Source of the DNA: RHLJ01 sp965222205
Lineage (GTDB): Bacteria; Bacteroidota; Rhodothermia; Balneolales; Balneolaceae
Direction of reading: 5' to 3'
DNA: 64,000 bases
NCBI GenBank assembly: GCA_965222205.1
Contig: OZ244932.1
Location: 1,364,001-1,428,000 of the forward strand
The notes under the pieces are model-generated. The model made no database searches, was not told where the DNA came from, and was given only the letters and a program-made list of their open reading frames with translations. Shown here one piece after another: positions 45,949-54,857 of this stretch. A program made the position numbers and the translations under genes. The stretch's first letter is position 1. Every line of letters begins with the position of its first letter.

Positions 45949-48900
45949 ATGATAAAACTGATAAAGGGGGGATTTTTCCTCTTACTGATAATGCTGTGCT
46001 CTGTTCAAATACAAGCGCAAGAGGAAGAATCTGAATCCGAAAGTGATTCGGTTAAAATTGAGAAAAAAAGTAAAGATCTTCCCATGAGTCCGGGTAGATT
46101 GATTGAAATTGAAAGCAATGAAGGTACCTGGATGTCTGTAGACGTAAGTCCCGACGGATCCAAAATTGCCTTCGACTTTATGGGGGATATTTATGAAATC
46201 CCAAGCGTTGGTGGAGACGCGGTTCAGCTAACAGATGGAATGGCTTTTGACTCAAAACCCCGGTACAGTCCTGATGGAAAATATGTCGCGTATATTTCGG
46301 ATGCGCATGGTGCTGATAATATTTACTATATCAATTTAGAAGATACCTCGGAAGTCACCCAGGTTACTAAAGGTAAATCGAACGGGTACTTTGCTGTAGA
46401 ATGGACTCCCGATGGGGACTACCTGATTGGCTCAAAAGGAAAGGGAACCGCTAAACTTTGGATGTACCACAAAGACGGGGGTAGAGGTACCGAATTGATT
46501 TCATCTCCGAGTGGGCTTAAAACAACAGATCCTGCTGTTGGTGCAAATGGACGTTATATCTATTTCTCGCAAAGGAATGGATCCTGGAACTACAACGCTC
46601 AATTTCCTCAGTACAGACTTGGTCGGTATGATCGCGAAACAGGAGACCGAACAACAATTATTTCAAGATATGGTTCAGCATTCACTCCTGTGACTTCTGA
46701 TGATGGAAAGTGGTTAGTATACGGGTCAAGATATGAGGACAAGACCGGATTAGTTCTTCACGATTTAGAAACCGGGGATGAGCGGTGGTTAGCTTATCCG
46801 GTACAAAGAGACGATATGGAGTCTCAAGCTACGCTAGGAGTGCTTCCGGGAATGTCATTCACCCCCGATAACCAAAGTTTAATCGCGTTTTACGGTGGTA
46901 AGTTAAATCGAATCCCGATTGATGGTGGTAATGCTACTGAGATACCATTTACGGTCAAAACCGAATTAGAAGTTGGGCCTGAAGTGCTTTTTAAATACCC
47001 GATTAGTGATGACAAAGAAGTTATAGCAAATCAAATTCGTGACGCCGTTCCTTCACCCGATGGAAACTGGCTCGCTTTTACTGTGTTGAATGATTTATAT
47101 GTTCAGGAGTTACCTGATGGTGAACCCAAAAGGCTAACTGAAACTAATCGTATTGAAGCGATGCCGGCATGGTCTCCGAATGGCAGAACATTGGCTTATG
47201 TAACATGGGATGAGGAAGAGGGTGGAGCGATCTACTCTGTGGAACCGAATGCCCGCCGTATTCGCTCAACCAAGTTAACCAACGAGCAAGGCATTTATAC
47301 TTTACCTGTATTTAGTACTAATGGAGAACGTATCGTTGCATATAAAGATGCTGAACAGAGTTATAAAGATGCTTTTGGACCAGGTTCTCCAAGTGCTGGT
47401 TCAGATATTATCTGGATTGATTCGGAAGGTGGAAATACGAATTTCATTGCCCGTTCTGAAGGCCGATCAAATCCTCACTTCGTAAATGGAGATGACAGAA
47501 TTTATCTAAGCAGAGCAGGGACTTTATCTTCAATCCGTTGGGATGGTACAGATGAGAAATCGCATGTTAAAGTGACTGGTATTACTACGTATTCTCCTTT
47601 TGCTTTTGGCGATTTGGAAACTCATATCAAAGAAAGCCCTAATTATCTAACTCCGATGGATATTCTTCATCCTGAAGATGAATTCGCAAAAGAAAGCAAT
47701 CCTCCTTCAAATGCTTCTGTTGTTACTATGGCTCCGGAAGGTGATCAGGCACTCGCATTAATCAATAACGATATCTACGTAGTTACGGTACCAATGACAG
47801 GTGGATCAACTCCATCCATTTCGGTAGCAAATACTGCAAGTTCGCAATTCCCTTCCCGAAAACTAACTGAGATTGGGGGCCAATTCCCAGCCTGGAGTTC
47901 AGATGCCTCTAAAGTTCACTGGTCGATAGGAAACGGGCACTTTATTTACGATCTGAATGCAGCTGAAGCTTTCGAAGACAGTGTTAAAGCAGCTAAGAAG
48001 CTCGAAGAAGAGGAAAAGAAAAAAGAAGAAGCTGAAAAAAAGGAAGAAGAGCATGATGAAGATTCTGAAGGACATGATGAAGACTCAGACGAAGAGAACT
48101 CTGAAGAAGAATCTCCTGAAGAAAAGAAAGAAGAGGAAAAGAAGAACGATAAATATATGCCGGTAGAGCTTTCTATCGAGGTGATGTTTGAAAGAGATAT
48201 TCCTGAAGGCACAATCTTGCTTACTAATGCCCGGATCATTACCGCCAACGGTAACGAAGTTATCGAACGAGGAGATATTCTTATCGAGAACAATCGCATT
48301 GTTGAAGTAGGTGCGAATATTAACGCTCCTTCGGGTGCAGAGGTAATGGATATGTCTGGTAAAACTATTACCCCGGGATTTGTGGATACGCATGCTCACA
48401 TGTGGCCGAATTGGGGTATTCATAAACAACAGATTTACAATTATGCTGCAAATCTGGCTTATGGTGTTACTACAACCCGTGATCCTCAAACTGCAACAAC
48501 CGACGTATTAACCTATACTGACATGGTTGATGCAGGTATGATGCATGGCCCAAGAGTATACTCTACCGGGCCAGGACTTGGGTTCTGGGCGTACAACATC
48601 AAAAGCCTGGATCACGCTAAGGAAGTGATGAAGCAGTACAGTAAGTACTACGACACAAAAACGATCAAAATGTATCTCGCCGGAAACAGAGAACAACGAC
48701 AGTGGATTTTGATGGCTGCTAAAGAGCAGAAAATCATGCCAACTACAGAGGGTGCTCTTGACTGGAAGCTCAATATGACTCAACTAATCGATGGTTATCC
48801 TGGGCATGAACATTCACTGCCGATTTATCCAATTTATGGTGATGTGGTGCAAACAGTTGCCGAAACCAAAATGGCTGTTACTCCAACTTTGTTAGTTTCT

Positions 48901-49464
48901 TATGGCGGACCCTGGGCAGAAAATTATTTCTATTCCCGTGAGAATCCCTATGAAGACGAAAAACTAAGTAAGTATACGCCATATTCTGTATTAGCTAGCA
49001 GTACCCGTCGTCGCCCGGGCTGGTTCCGTGATGATGAACACGTATTCCAAAAGCATGGTGAAACCATGACCAAGTTGGTTGAAGCAGGTGCTTTAGCAGG
49101 AGTTGGAAGTCACGGTCAGCTTGAAGGACTAGGTTACCACTGGGAACTTTGGGCAGTGGCTTCAGGCAATATGGATAACTTAGACGCTATCCGTGTAGCT
49201 ACAATTATCGGTGCAGAAGCAATAGGATTGGATGGAGACCTTGGATCGATTGAAGCCGGTAAATTAGCCGATCTCGTAATTCTGGATGAAAACCCACTTG
49301 ATGATTTAAGAAATACCAACACCGTTTCTCATGTAATGAAAAATGGTCGGTTGTATGATGCAAGTACATTGGATCAGGTGTATCCGCAACAGGTTACGGC
49401 TGGTACATTTATCTGGGAAAGTTCCGGTCCCGATAAGATGTCGTTACCAGGAAGAAATGACTAA
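45949..49464 (+). CDS. Exported beta-propeller amidohydrolase (PD40/TolB-like repeats plus metal-dependent hydrolase)
   Basis: The 1171-residue protein has a signal peptide (about 1-23, ending QIQAQ). TolB/PD40-type propeller blades follow to about residue 670 (VDVSPDGSKIAFDFMGDIYEI, RYSPDGKYVAYIS, AVPSPDGNWLAFTV). A lysine- and glutamate-rich linker spans about 681-735, and then comes an amidohydrolase domain. The metal site begins with DTHAHMW (His815 and His817), and the C-terminal AGKLADLVILDENPL is the usual ending of amidohydrolases. Such proteins are secreted and act on unknown amide or peptide substrates, with the propeller probably helping recognition. It ends at a strong terminator. 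Confidence 0.88.
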   Translation: MIKLIKGGFFLLLIMLCSVQIQAQEEESESESDSVKIEKKSKDLPMSPGRLIEIESNEGTWMSVDVSPDGSKIAFDFMGDIYEIPSVGGDAVQLTDGMAFDSKPRYSPDGKYVAYISDAHGADNIYYINLEDTSEVTQVTKGKSNGYFAVEWTPDGDYLIGSKGKGTAKLWMYHKDGGRGTELISSPSGLKTTDPAVGANGRYIYFSQRNGSWNYNAQFPQYRLGRYDRETGDRTTIISRYGSAFTPVTSDDGKWLVYGSRYEDKTGLVLHDLETGDERWLAYPVQRDDMESQATLGVLPGMSFTPDNQSLIAFYGGKLNRIPIDGGNATEIPFTVKTELEVGPEVLFKYPISDDKEVIANQIRDAVPSPDGNWLAFTVLNDLYVQELPDGEPKRLTETNRIEAMPAWSPNGRTLAYVTWDEEEGGAIYSVEPNARRIRSTKLTNEQGIYTLPVFSTNGERIVAYKDAEQSYKDAFGPGSPSAGSDIIWIDSEGGNTNFIARSEGRSNPHFVNGDDRIYLSRAGTLSSIRWDGTDEKSHVKVTGITTYSPFAFGDLETHIKESPNYLTPMDILHPEDEFAKESNPPSNASVVTMAPEGDQALALINNDIYVVTVPMTGGSTPSISVANTASSQFPSRKLTEIGGQFPAWSSDASKVHWSIGNGHFIYDLNAAEAFEDSVKAAKKLEEEEKKKEEAEKKEEEHDEDSEGHDEDSDEENSEEESPEEKKEEEKKNDKYMPVELSIEVMFERDIPEGTILLTNARIITANGNEVIERGDILIENNRIVEVGANINAPSGAEVMDMSGKTITPGFVDTHAHMWPNWGIHKQQIYNYAANLAYGVTTTRDPQTATTDVLTYTDMVDAGMMHGPRVYSTGPGLGFWAYNIKSLDHAKEVMKQYSKYYDTKTIKMYLAGNREQRQWILMAAKEQKIMPTTEGALDWKLNMTQLIDGYPGHEHSLPIYPIYGDVVQTVAETKMAVTPTLLVSYGGPWAENYFYSRENPYEDEKLSKYTPYSVLASSTRRRPGWFRDDEHVFQKHGETMTKLVEAGALAGVGSHGQLEGLGYHWELWAVASGNMDNLDAIRVATIIGAEAIGLDGDLGSIEAGKLADLVILDENPLDDLRNTNTVSHVMKNGRLYDASTLDQVYPQQVTAGTFIWESSGPDKMSLPGRND

Positions 49465-49469
49465 AATTA

Positions 49470-49493
49470 AAGGCTCCTTCGGGAGCCTTTTTT
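49470..49493 (+). terminator. Rho-independent terminator after the amidohydrolase gene
   Basis: An 8-bp perfect stem, AAGGCTCC/GGAGCCTT, with a TTCG tetraloop runs into a T tract. It sits directly between two convergent genes. Confidence 0.93.
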
Positions 49494-49495
49494 AT

Positions 49496-50584
49496 TTACC
49501 TGATTTTCTTTGCGCTAAGGTGATCGATTTCTTCTCCTGAAGGAGTATGATATCTCCCCATCACATCGGCAGTTAAACAAGAATGAATAGGGACGACAGG
49601 AATCAGCTCTCCAATATTTACTTTTTCAAGATAATCAGTTGTGCAGCTCACGATTCCGTGCTCCTGTGAGATAGACTTTAGAATTACCCCATCAATAATA
49701 TTTCCCCAACCGAAGTCTTTTTTTTCTGCAATTACCCCGAAATAAGGTGTACCTGAAGAGTCTTTAAATGAATCTTTGGAGAAATGTACCGCACCTCCAT
49801 GAATCACAAGTTCATTTCTTTCAGGGTATTTGGCTACAACGGGACAGTACATAGCTACCGCGATATCATCAAACTCACAGGATTGAATATTAAACTGAGT
49901 CCAGTCAAAGAATACAAAATTACCCGGGCTGATTTGATCTACTACACCAAAATCATCTAAAACAGAGCAAGAAGGAGTATCACCAAAACAAACAGGTGCA
50001 TCCATGCGCGCCTTCAGTTTCGCAATATCTTCTATGATGGGAACAGCTAACTTTCGAATCTCTTCTTTAGATCTGCAGCGATAGGTATGGCCGGTATGTG
50101 CATAGAATCCTTCGAACCGGAGATTTTCTGCATTTTCTATAAAAGCCTTTACTTTAGAAATTCCATCATAATCAGATATTGGGATGCCACTTCTTTGATA
50201 GTCTGGATCAAGTTCAATATAGATTCCGATCTCATTTGAAACATCACTGTTTAATTGATTCAGCACATCCACTTCAGTTGCTAATACTCTTAAATCTATT
50301 GAAGAAGCTAATTGATCTAAGCGATTTGCGTCCAGTAGGTTAACAGGAAAGGCTATGGTGATGCTTTGCCATTCATCTTCAGCAAAGTATTCAGCCATTT
50401 TTATGGAAGAAACGGTAATGCCTTCAACTCCTTCGTCTCTAAACCAACTTCCGATTTCATGCGACTGATGTGTTTTAAAATGAGGTCGTAATTCAAGGTT
50501 CAGGTTTCTGGCTTTGACGGCCATTTTTATGATGTTCTTTTTTGCTTTTTCTGCATCAAGAATCAATGTTGTTTCTGTAATCAT
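49496..50584 (-). CDS. D-threonine aldolase-like PLP enzyme (alanine racemase N-terminal fold)
   Basis: The 362-residue protein follows the DSD1/D-threonine aldolase family. The PLP lysine is Lys37 in LRPHFKTHQSHE, the barrel core includes FYAHTGHTYRC and CFGDTPSCS, and the C-terminal VVPIHSCLTADVM provides the His and nearby Cys of the metal site. These enzymes cleave D-3-hydroxy amino acids (D-threonine, D-serine type); the exact substrate is unclear. The gene overlaps the upstream barrel gene by four bases (ATGA), so the two are translationally coupled. Confidence 0.85.
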   Translation of the reverse strand: MITETTLILDAEKAKKNIIKMAVKARNLNLELRPHFKTHQSHEIGSWFRDEGVEGITVSSIKMAEYFAEDEWQSITIAFPVNLLDANRLDQLASSIDLRVLATEVDVLNQLNSDVSNEIGIYIELDPDYQRSGIPISDYDGISKVKAFIENAENLRFEGFYAHTGHTYRCRSKEEIRKLAVPIIEDIAKLKARMDAPVCFGDTPSCSVLDDFGVVDQISPGNFVFFDWTQFNIQSCEFDDIAVAMYCPVVAKYPERNELVIHGGAVHFSKDSFKDSSGTPYFGVIAEKKDFGWGNIIDGVILKSISQEHGIVSCTTDYLEKVNIGELIPVVPIHSCLTADVMGRYHTPSGEEIDHLSAKKIR

Positions 50585-51117
50585 TTATCTTTGTTTTGAA
50601 ATGAAATTCCTATTGAAGCTCCGAACCAGGGAATTAACCCATTTTTACTGAATGAAGGTGTAAACATTCCCCGAATATTTAATCCTCTGTACTTTTTGGT
50701 TACAAATCGATACCCGATATTAACTACCAGAGCGGGTACAGCTGGATAGTTATTATTTCTTGGAGTTATTGATTCCCCAAAGACTGCTCCAATTCCTGTT
50801 TCTAGTTTATGAGAACCAACACCGTGTAATTTAAACGCTCCAATTAAGCCAACAAAATCGTAGTTGTAGTCCGATTCGGAATTATCGTCTTCTACTTCTT
50901 CTAAAAATAATCCCGGGGAAGCACCCAACCTAATTCCATATTTATTATTGAAGGTAAGATCATAATTAAAAGAGGCGAATGTAGCATTCCCTCCAATTTC
51001 AAAATAAAAGGTGCTTAACGTATGGCTAGGAGAGTAATCAGGAGGTCCGCCTAAAGGTTGAGCAAGTCCGGTTTTGGAAAAAACTACTAACAAAAAAAGG
51101 AAAAAAGATAATTGCAT
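50581..51117 (-). CDS. Small secreted or outer membrane beta-barrel-like protein, unknown function
   Basis: The 178-residue product has a signal peptide (MQLSFFLFLLVVFSKTGLAQ) and then alternating strands with Gly and aromatic residues, such as YGIRLGASPGLFLEE, FVGLIGAFKLHG, PALVVNIGYRF and FGASIGISFQ. This fits an 8-stranded outer membrane barrel. No family can be named. It precedes the D-threonine aldolase-like gene with a 4-base overlap. Confidence 0.65.
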   Translation of the reverse strand: MQLSFFLFLLVVFSKTGLAQPLGGPPDYSPSHTLSTFYFEIGGNATFASFNYDLTFNNKYGIRLGASPGLFLEEVEDDNSESDYNYDFVGLIGAFKLHGVGSHKLETGIGAVFGESITPRNNNYPAVPALVVNIGYRFVTKKYRGLNIRGMFTPSFSKNGLIPWFGASIGISFQNKDK

Positions 51118-51174
51118 AGAAGCTTAAATGTAGAAATATCCTCACTTATTAAAACATGATATAATCTACTCATT

Positions 51175-51208
51175 TTTGTGGAGGTAAGCGGAATTAGTGA
51201 TACTTTTA
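51175..51208 (+). promoter_or_regulatory. Promoter candidate for the rimK run
   Basis: TTTG (51175-51178) is followed after 22 bases by TACTTTTA (51201-51208), one mismatch from TAnnTTTG. It lies seven bases before the ATG, giving a nearly leaderless transcript. Motif match only. Confidence 0.35.
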
Positions 51209-51215
51209 AATCTCA

Positions 51216-51653
51216 ATGACTAAACGAAAACTTCATACTATCGGGCGAATTGAGATTGTTGAACTTCCTGAATGGAACATTCAACGCATTGAAGCCAAGA
51301 TAGATACCGGTGCTTATACATCCAGCCTTCATTGCCATCATATTGAAGAGTTTGAACAAGATGGAAAAGCTTTTGTCCGGTTCAACTTATTAGATCCCAA
51401 TCATCCCGCTTATAACGATCAGCTCATAGAATTTCCTATTTATGACAGGAGGGATGTAAAAAGTTCGAATGGGGTAAGTGAAACCCGGTTTTTTATTAAA
51501 ACAGGTATTAAGTTTTTTGATGAAGAATATAGTATCGAGCTTTCTCTTACCGATCGTTCAGAGATGAAATACCCCATTTTAATCGGGAGAAAGTTTGTAA
51601 AGAACAAGTTTGTCGTTGATGTCTCAAAGAAAAATTTATCACACAAAATGTAA
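51216..51653 (+). CDS. Retropepsin-like protease (COG4067/RimB family)
   Basis: The 145-residue protein has a single aspartyl-protease-like active site in EAKIDTGAYTSSLHC, and the second conserved hydrophobic block YPILIGRKFV. This matches the family formerly called ATP-dependent zinc proteases, now seen as retropepsin-like. Homologues sit beside rimK in many bacteria; in Pseudomonas RimB trims glutamates added by RimK. It should act as a homodimer because only one aspartate motif is present. It is the first gene of the run 51216-54773. Confidence 0.85.
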   Translation: MTKRKLHTIGRIEIVELPEWNIQRIEAKIDTGAYTSSLHCHHIEEFEQDGKAFVRFNLLDPNHPAYNDQLIEFPIYDRRDVKSSNGVSETRFFIKTGIKFFDEEYSIELSLTDRSEMKYPILIGRKFVKNKFVVDVSKKNLSHKM

Positions 51654-51664
51654 GAGAGGTATTC

Positions 51665-52594
51665 GTGAATTTAAAAATTGGAATCTTATCCCGAAACGCT
51701 GAGCTCTATTCAACCCGCAGGCTTGTGGAAGCGATAGAAGCAAATGGCCACGAAGCAAAAGTCATTGATCACCTGAAATGCGATATTATCATTGAGCAGG
51801 ACAAGCCCGATATTTACTACAAAGGGGAGAGCCTGAGTAACTTGGATGCCGTTATTCCCCGTATTGGTGCATCGGTTACTTTCTATGGAACCGCTGTAGT
51901 TCGTCAGTTCGAAATGATGAAGAAGTTTACTGCTGTGCATTCTCAGGCTTTAGTTCGTTCGCGAGACAAGCTAAGAAGCCTCCAAATTCTGGCGAGTTCA
52001 GGAGTTGGTCTCCCAAAAACAGTATTTACAAATTATTCAAAAGAAGTCGACAAACTGATCGACTCTGTAGGCGGAGCACCTTTGATTGTTAAACTGTTGG
52101 AAGGAACGCAGGGATACGGTGTTGTTCTTGCCCCTACAAAGAAGGCTGCTCAATCCATTATTGAAGCTTTTCACAGTATGAAAGCCAGAGTTATTGTTCA
52201 GGAGTTTGTATCTGAATCAAAAGGTGCGGATATACGTGCATTTGTTGTGGACGGCAAAGTAGTTGGAGCAATGAAGCGTCAGGGCAAGGAAGGTGAATTC
52301 AGATCTAACCTGCATCAGGGAGGAAGCGGTACGTTAATAAAATTGTCGAAAGCAGAACGAGAAGCTGCTCTAACGGCTGCACAAGCTATGGGATTACCAA
52401 TTGCCGGAGTTGATTTACTTCAATCAGAAAGAGGTCCGCTAATTCTTGAGGTCAATTCTTCCCCGGGGTTAGAAGGAATTGAAAAAACTACCAAAAAAGA
52501 TGTTGCAGGCGCAATAGCAAAATATGTGATTGATGGAGTGTTGGCTTCTAAATCCAAAACTTCGAAGCGGAGAAAAATTAAAAGCGATGCCTGA
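51665..52594 (+). CDS. rimK: RimK-family alpha-L-glutamate ligase
   Basis: This ATP-grasp ligase (309 residues, GTG start) carries the RimK features LKIGILSRNAELYSTRRLVE at the N-terminus, the ATP-binding GTQGYGVVL, VQEFVSESKGADIRAFVVDG and the metal-binding ILEVNSSPGLEGIE. RimK adds glutamates to the C-terminus of ribosomal protein S6 in Escherichia coli and Pseudomonas. The S6 gene is not here, so the target is not shown. Its last eight bases overlap the start of the next gene. Confidence 0.93.
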   Translation: MNLKIGILSRNAELYSTRRLVEAIEANGHEAKVIDHLKCDIIIEQDKPDIYYKGESLSNLDAVIPRIGASVTFYGTAVVRQFEMMKKFTAVHSQALVRSRDKLRSLQILASSGVGLPKTVFTNYSKEVDKLIDSVGGAPLIVKLLEGTQGYGVVLAPTKKAAQSIIEAFHSMKARVIVQEFVSESKGADIRAFVVDGKVVGAMKRQGKEGEFRSNLHQGGSGTLIKLSKAEREAALTAAQAMGLPIAGVDLLQSERGPLILEVNSSPGLEGIEKTTKKDVAGAIAKYVIDGVLASKSKTSKRRKIKSDA

Positions 52595-53528
52595 TATTAT
52601 TACAATTAAAGATCAACCAATTGGTCTTGGGGAACATAAAATTGTTAGTATAAGTATCGCCAAACTTCCAAGTTATACTAATATAGATCTTCAGGTAAAT
52701 GTTTACAGGGGCAAAAAAGATGGGCCGGTTTTGTTACTTACAGGAGGTTTACATGGAGATGAAATAAATGGGATTGAGATTATAAGAGAGCTTATTCATT
52801 CAAAAAAAATACACCCAAAAATTGGGACTGTAATTGCAATCCCAATTGTGAATGTATATGGCTTTATTCTTAACGAAAGAGGCTTACCAGATGGAAAAGA
52901 CATCAACAGAAGCTTTCCCGGGGTAAAAGGTGGTTCTTTAGCAAGGTTAATTGCATATACACTAATGAACGAAATTCTTCCAAAGGTTGATGTTGGAGTA
53001 GACCTTCATACAGGAGGGGCAAGCAGGTCTAACCATCCACAAATCAGATGCTCTTTTGATATTTCAGAAGCTCTGGAATTAGCTAAAGCTTTTTCAGCAC
53101 CGATAACTCTTCATTCAAAATTAATCGATAATTCTTTCCGAAGTACTGCTCATAAAAAAGGAAAAGAAATAATTGTATACGAAACCGGTGAGTCTTTAAG
53201 ACTTGACAAAAATGGAATACAAATCGGAATAGATGGTACTTTAAGACTTATGCAACACTTAGGAATGATTGATAATATCCCAAAAACAGAGGATACTGCA
53301 TTATTTAAAAAATCATCCTGGGTACGGGCAAAGAATTCGGGCTTATTTAATCCTAATTTTGAGCTAGGAGCCAAGGTTACAAAAAAAAGTATTCTTGGAT
53401 ATATAACCGATCCTTATGGTGGACTTAAAACAAAAGTCGTATTTTCAGGAGAAGGTGTTATCATTGGCCAAAACAATAAGCCAATTATACATAAAGGGGA
53501 CGCCCTCATTCATATCGCATATAACTAA
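52587..53528 (+). CDS. Succinylglutamate desuccinylase/aspartoacylase family zinc hydrolase
   Basis: From ATG 52587 the protein is 313 residues; an ATG at 52530 lies deeper in rimK and is less likely. The zinc site is readable as TGGLHGDEINGIE (His and Glu) and DLHTGG (His), with INRSFPG giving the conserved Asn-Arg of M14-like acylases. The C-terminal beta domain includes GYITDPYGG. The natural substrate is unknown; genes of this type travel with rimK and the retropepsin gene, suggesting a glutamyl-related reaction. A sampled line (52801) is 32% G+C, somewhat lower than the surroundings. Confidence 0.88.
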   Translation: MPDIITIKDQPIGLGEHKIVSISIAKLPSYTNIDLQVNVYRGKKDGPVLLLTGGLHGDEINGIEIIRELIHSKKIHPKIGTVIAIPIVNVYGFILNERGLPDGKDINRSFPGVKGGSLARLIAYTLMNEILPKVDVGVDLHTGGASRSNHPQIRCSFDISEALELAKAFSAPITLHSKLIDNSFRSTAHKKGKEIIVYETGESLRLDKNGIQIGIDGTLRLMQHLGMIDNIPKTEDTALFKKSSWVRAKNSGLFNPNFELGAKVTKKSILGYITDPYGGLKTKVVFSGEGVIIGQNNKPIIHKGDALIHIAYN

Positions 53529-53534
53529 ATTACT

Positions 53535-53882
53535 TTGGAATACGATCTTTTATTTACTCTGATAACAAAACCCGAATGGAAAATCTACTCATCCTCCGGA
53601 AGTTTTGAACCTCTCACTATCAAAGAAAAGGGCTTCGTTCAGTGTTACGATGGATCTCAAGTTGAATACGCAGCTAATACTTTTTTTAAAGACCATGATG
53701 AGCTTTTTTTGATTGTGATCGACCCGCTTCGGGTTCAGGTACCGATCAAAAATGAGAAGAACGGGGATCAGATTTATCCTAATCTATATGGTGCTTTTTC
53801 TATTGATGCGATCATTGATCGTATCTTAGTTAAAAAAGGGAAAAAAGGGAGCTTTTCAATCAGGGTAAAACACTTCGATTGA
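53535..53882 (+). CDS. DUF952-like small protein
   Basis: The 115-residue protein starts at TTG 53535. It contains FIxI-type strands and the segments KEKGFVQCYDGSQVEYAANTFF, LIVIDPLRVQVPIKNE and NLYGAFSIDAI, which match the DUF952 family, a fold related to ADP-ribose-binding or ribosyltransferase-like proteins. The match is from memory of the family pattern. Role unknown; it sits six bases after the aspartoacylase-family gene and three before the lipid kinase gene. Confidence 0.65.
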   Translation: MEYDLLFTLITKPEWKIYSSSGSFEPLTIKEKGFVQCYDGSQVEYAANTFFKDHDELFLIVIDPLRVQVPIKNEKNGDQIYPNLYGAFSIDAIIDRILVKKGKKGSFSIRVKHFD

Positions 53883-53885
53883 GTC

Positions 53886-54773
53886 TTGGATGCCCATAAA
53901 AGCTTTTGTTTGATCGTAAATAAAGCTTCCAATTCAGGAAGAGCGCTTGCTGTTATACAAACCCATTGGGATCAAATTAGAGAGAAACTTGTCGATGTCG
54001 TACTTTTTGAAGTAGGCCCTGATGATTCTATAGACCAAATTGCAGCTTTGAAAAGCGAACATTTTGGTGTTGTAGTTGCTTGTGGAGGAGATGGCACTAC
54101 CCGGAAGGTGGCCATCGGGTTGAAAGATTCAGAAGCGTTATTTGGAGTATTACCAATTGGGACCGGTAATGATTTCGCAAAAATGCTCGGCTTATCTTCT
54201 TCTTTTTCAGCCAACCTGGATACACTTGCCTCTTTAAAAACAAAAAGCTTGGACCTCATTCGTTTTAATAATTCATATTTCATTAATACTCTTGGTCTAG
54301 GCTTTGATGGCAGAACTAACTTGTACGCTACCAAACTTTCATGGCTAAAAGGTTCTTCCAAATATGTTGTTGCCGGGTTACAATCACTCATAAAGTGCAA
54401 GCCATATACCACAACAATTCAGATAAATGATGATGTTCATTCCTTCGACACGTTGATGACAGTGATCGCAAACGGTAAATGGGAGGGAGGGCGCTACTTT
54501 ATTTCTCCCGGATCAGTAAATAATGATGGATTATTTGAGATAATAATTATTAATAATGTAACCAAGATCCGGCTGGCAGTTGAATTTATTCGCTTGTCCT
54601 TAGGGTATAGTTTATCTGATGAAATTCAATCTACTTTAAGCGCTAATAAAGCAACTATAAAAACATCAAAGCAGGTTTTAGTGCATGCAGATGGAGAAGT
54701 TGAATCAAAAGAAACCAAATTCGAAATCGAAGTAGTAGCCAAACAGTTAAAGGTTATTTGTACAAACCTTTAA
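53886..54773 (+). CDS. Diacylglycerol kinase-family lipid kinase
   Basis: The 295-residue protein starts at TTG 53886. It has the catalytic-domain motifs VVACGGDGTTRKVAIGL and LPIGTGNDFAKMLGL of the DgkB/YegS group, followed by a beta-sandwich domain containing ANGKWEGGRYFISPGS. It phosphorylates diacylglycerol or a related lipid with ATP at the membrane. It is the last gene of the rimK run; a functional link to glutamate ligation is not evident. Confidence 0.92.
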   Translation: MDAHKSFCLIVNKASNSGRALAVIQTHWDQIREKLVDVVLFEVGPDDSIDQIAALKSEHFGVVVACGGDGTTRKVAIGLKDSEALFGVLPIGTGNDFAKMLGLSSSFSANLDTLASLKTKSLDLIRFNNSYFINTLGLGFDGRTNLYATKLSWLKGSSKYVVAGLQSLIKCKPYTTTIQINDDVHSFDTLMTVIANGKWEGGRYFISPGSVNNDGLFEIIIINNVTKIRLAVEFIRLSLGYSLSDEIQSTLSANKATIKTSKQVLVHADGEVESKETKFEIEVVAKQLKVICTNL

Positions 54774-54857
54774 CATTTCTTCATATTTAGAGCGTAACAT
54801 TTTTGTCTGCTTTTCGGATAATGTGCCCGGTTTAAAAACATCACATAAGGAGCACAA

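Noticed and set aside
47946..48299. Minus-strand Ser/Phe-rich frame of 117 codons
   Set aside because: It is the antisense of the Glu/Lys-rich linker of the amidohydrolase; codon bias of that linker keeps the opposite strand open.
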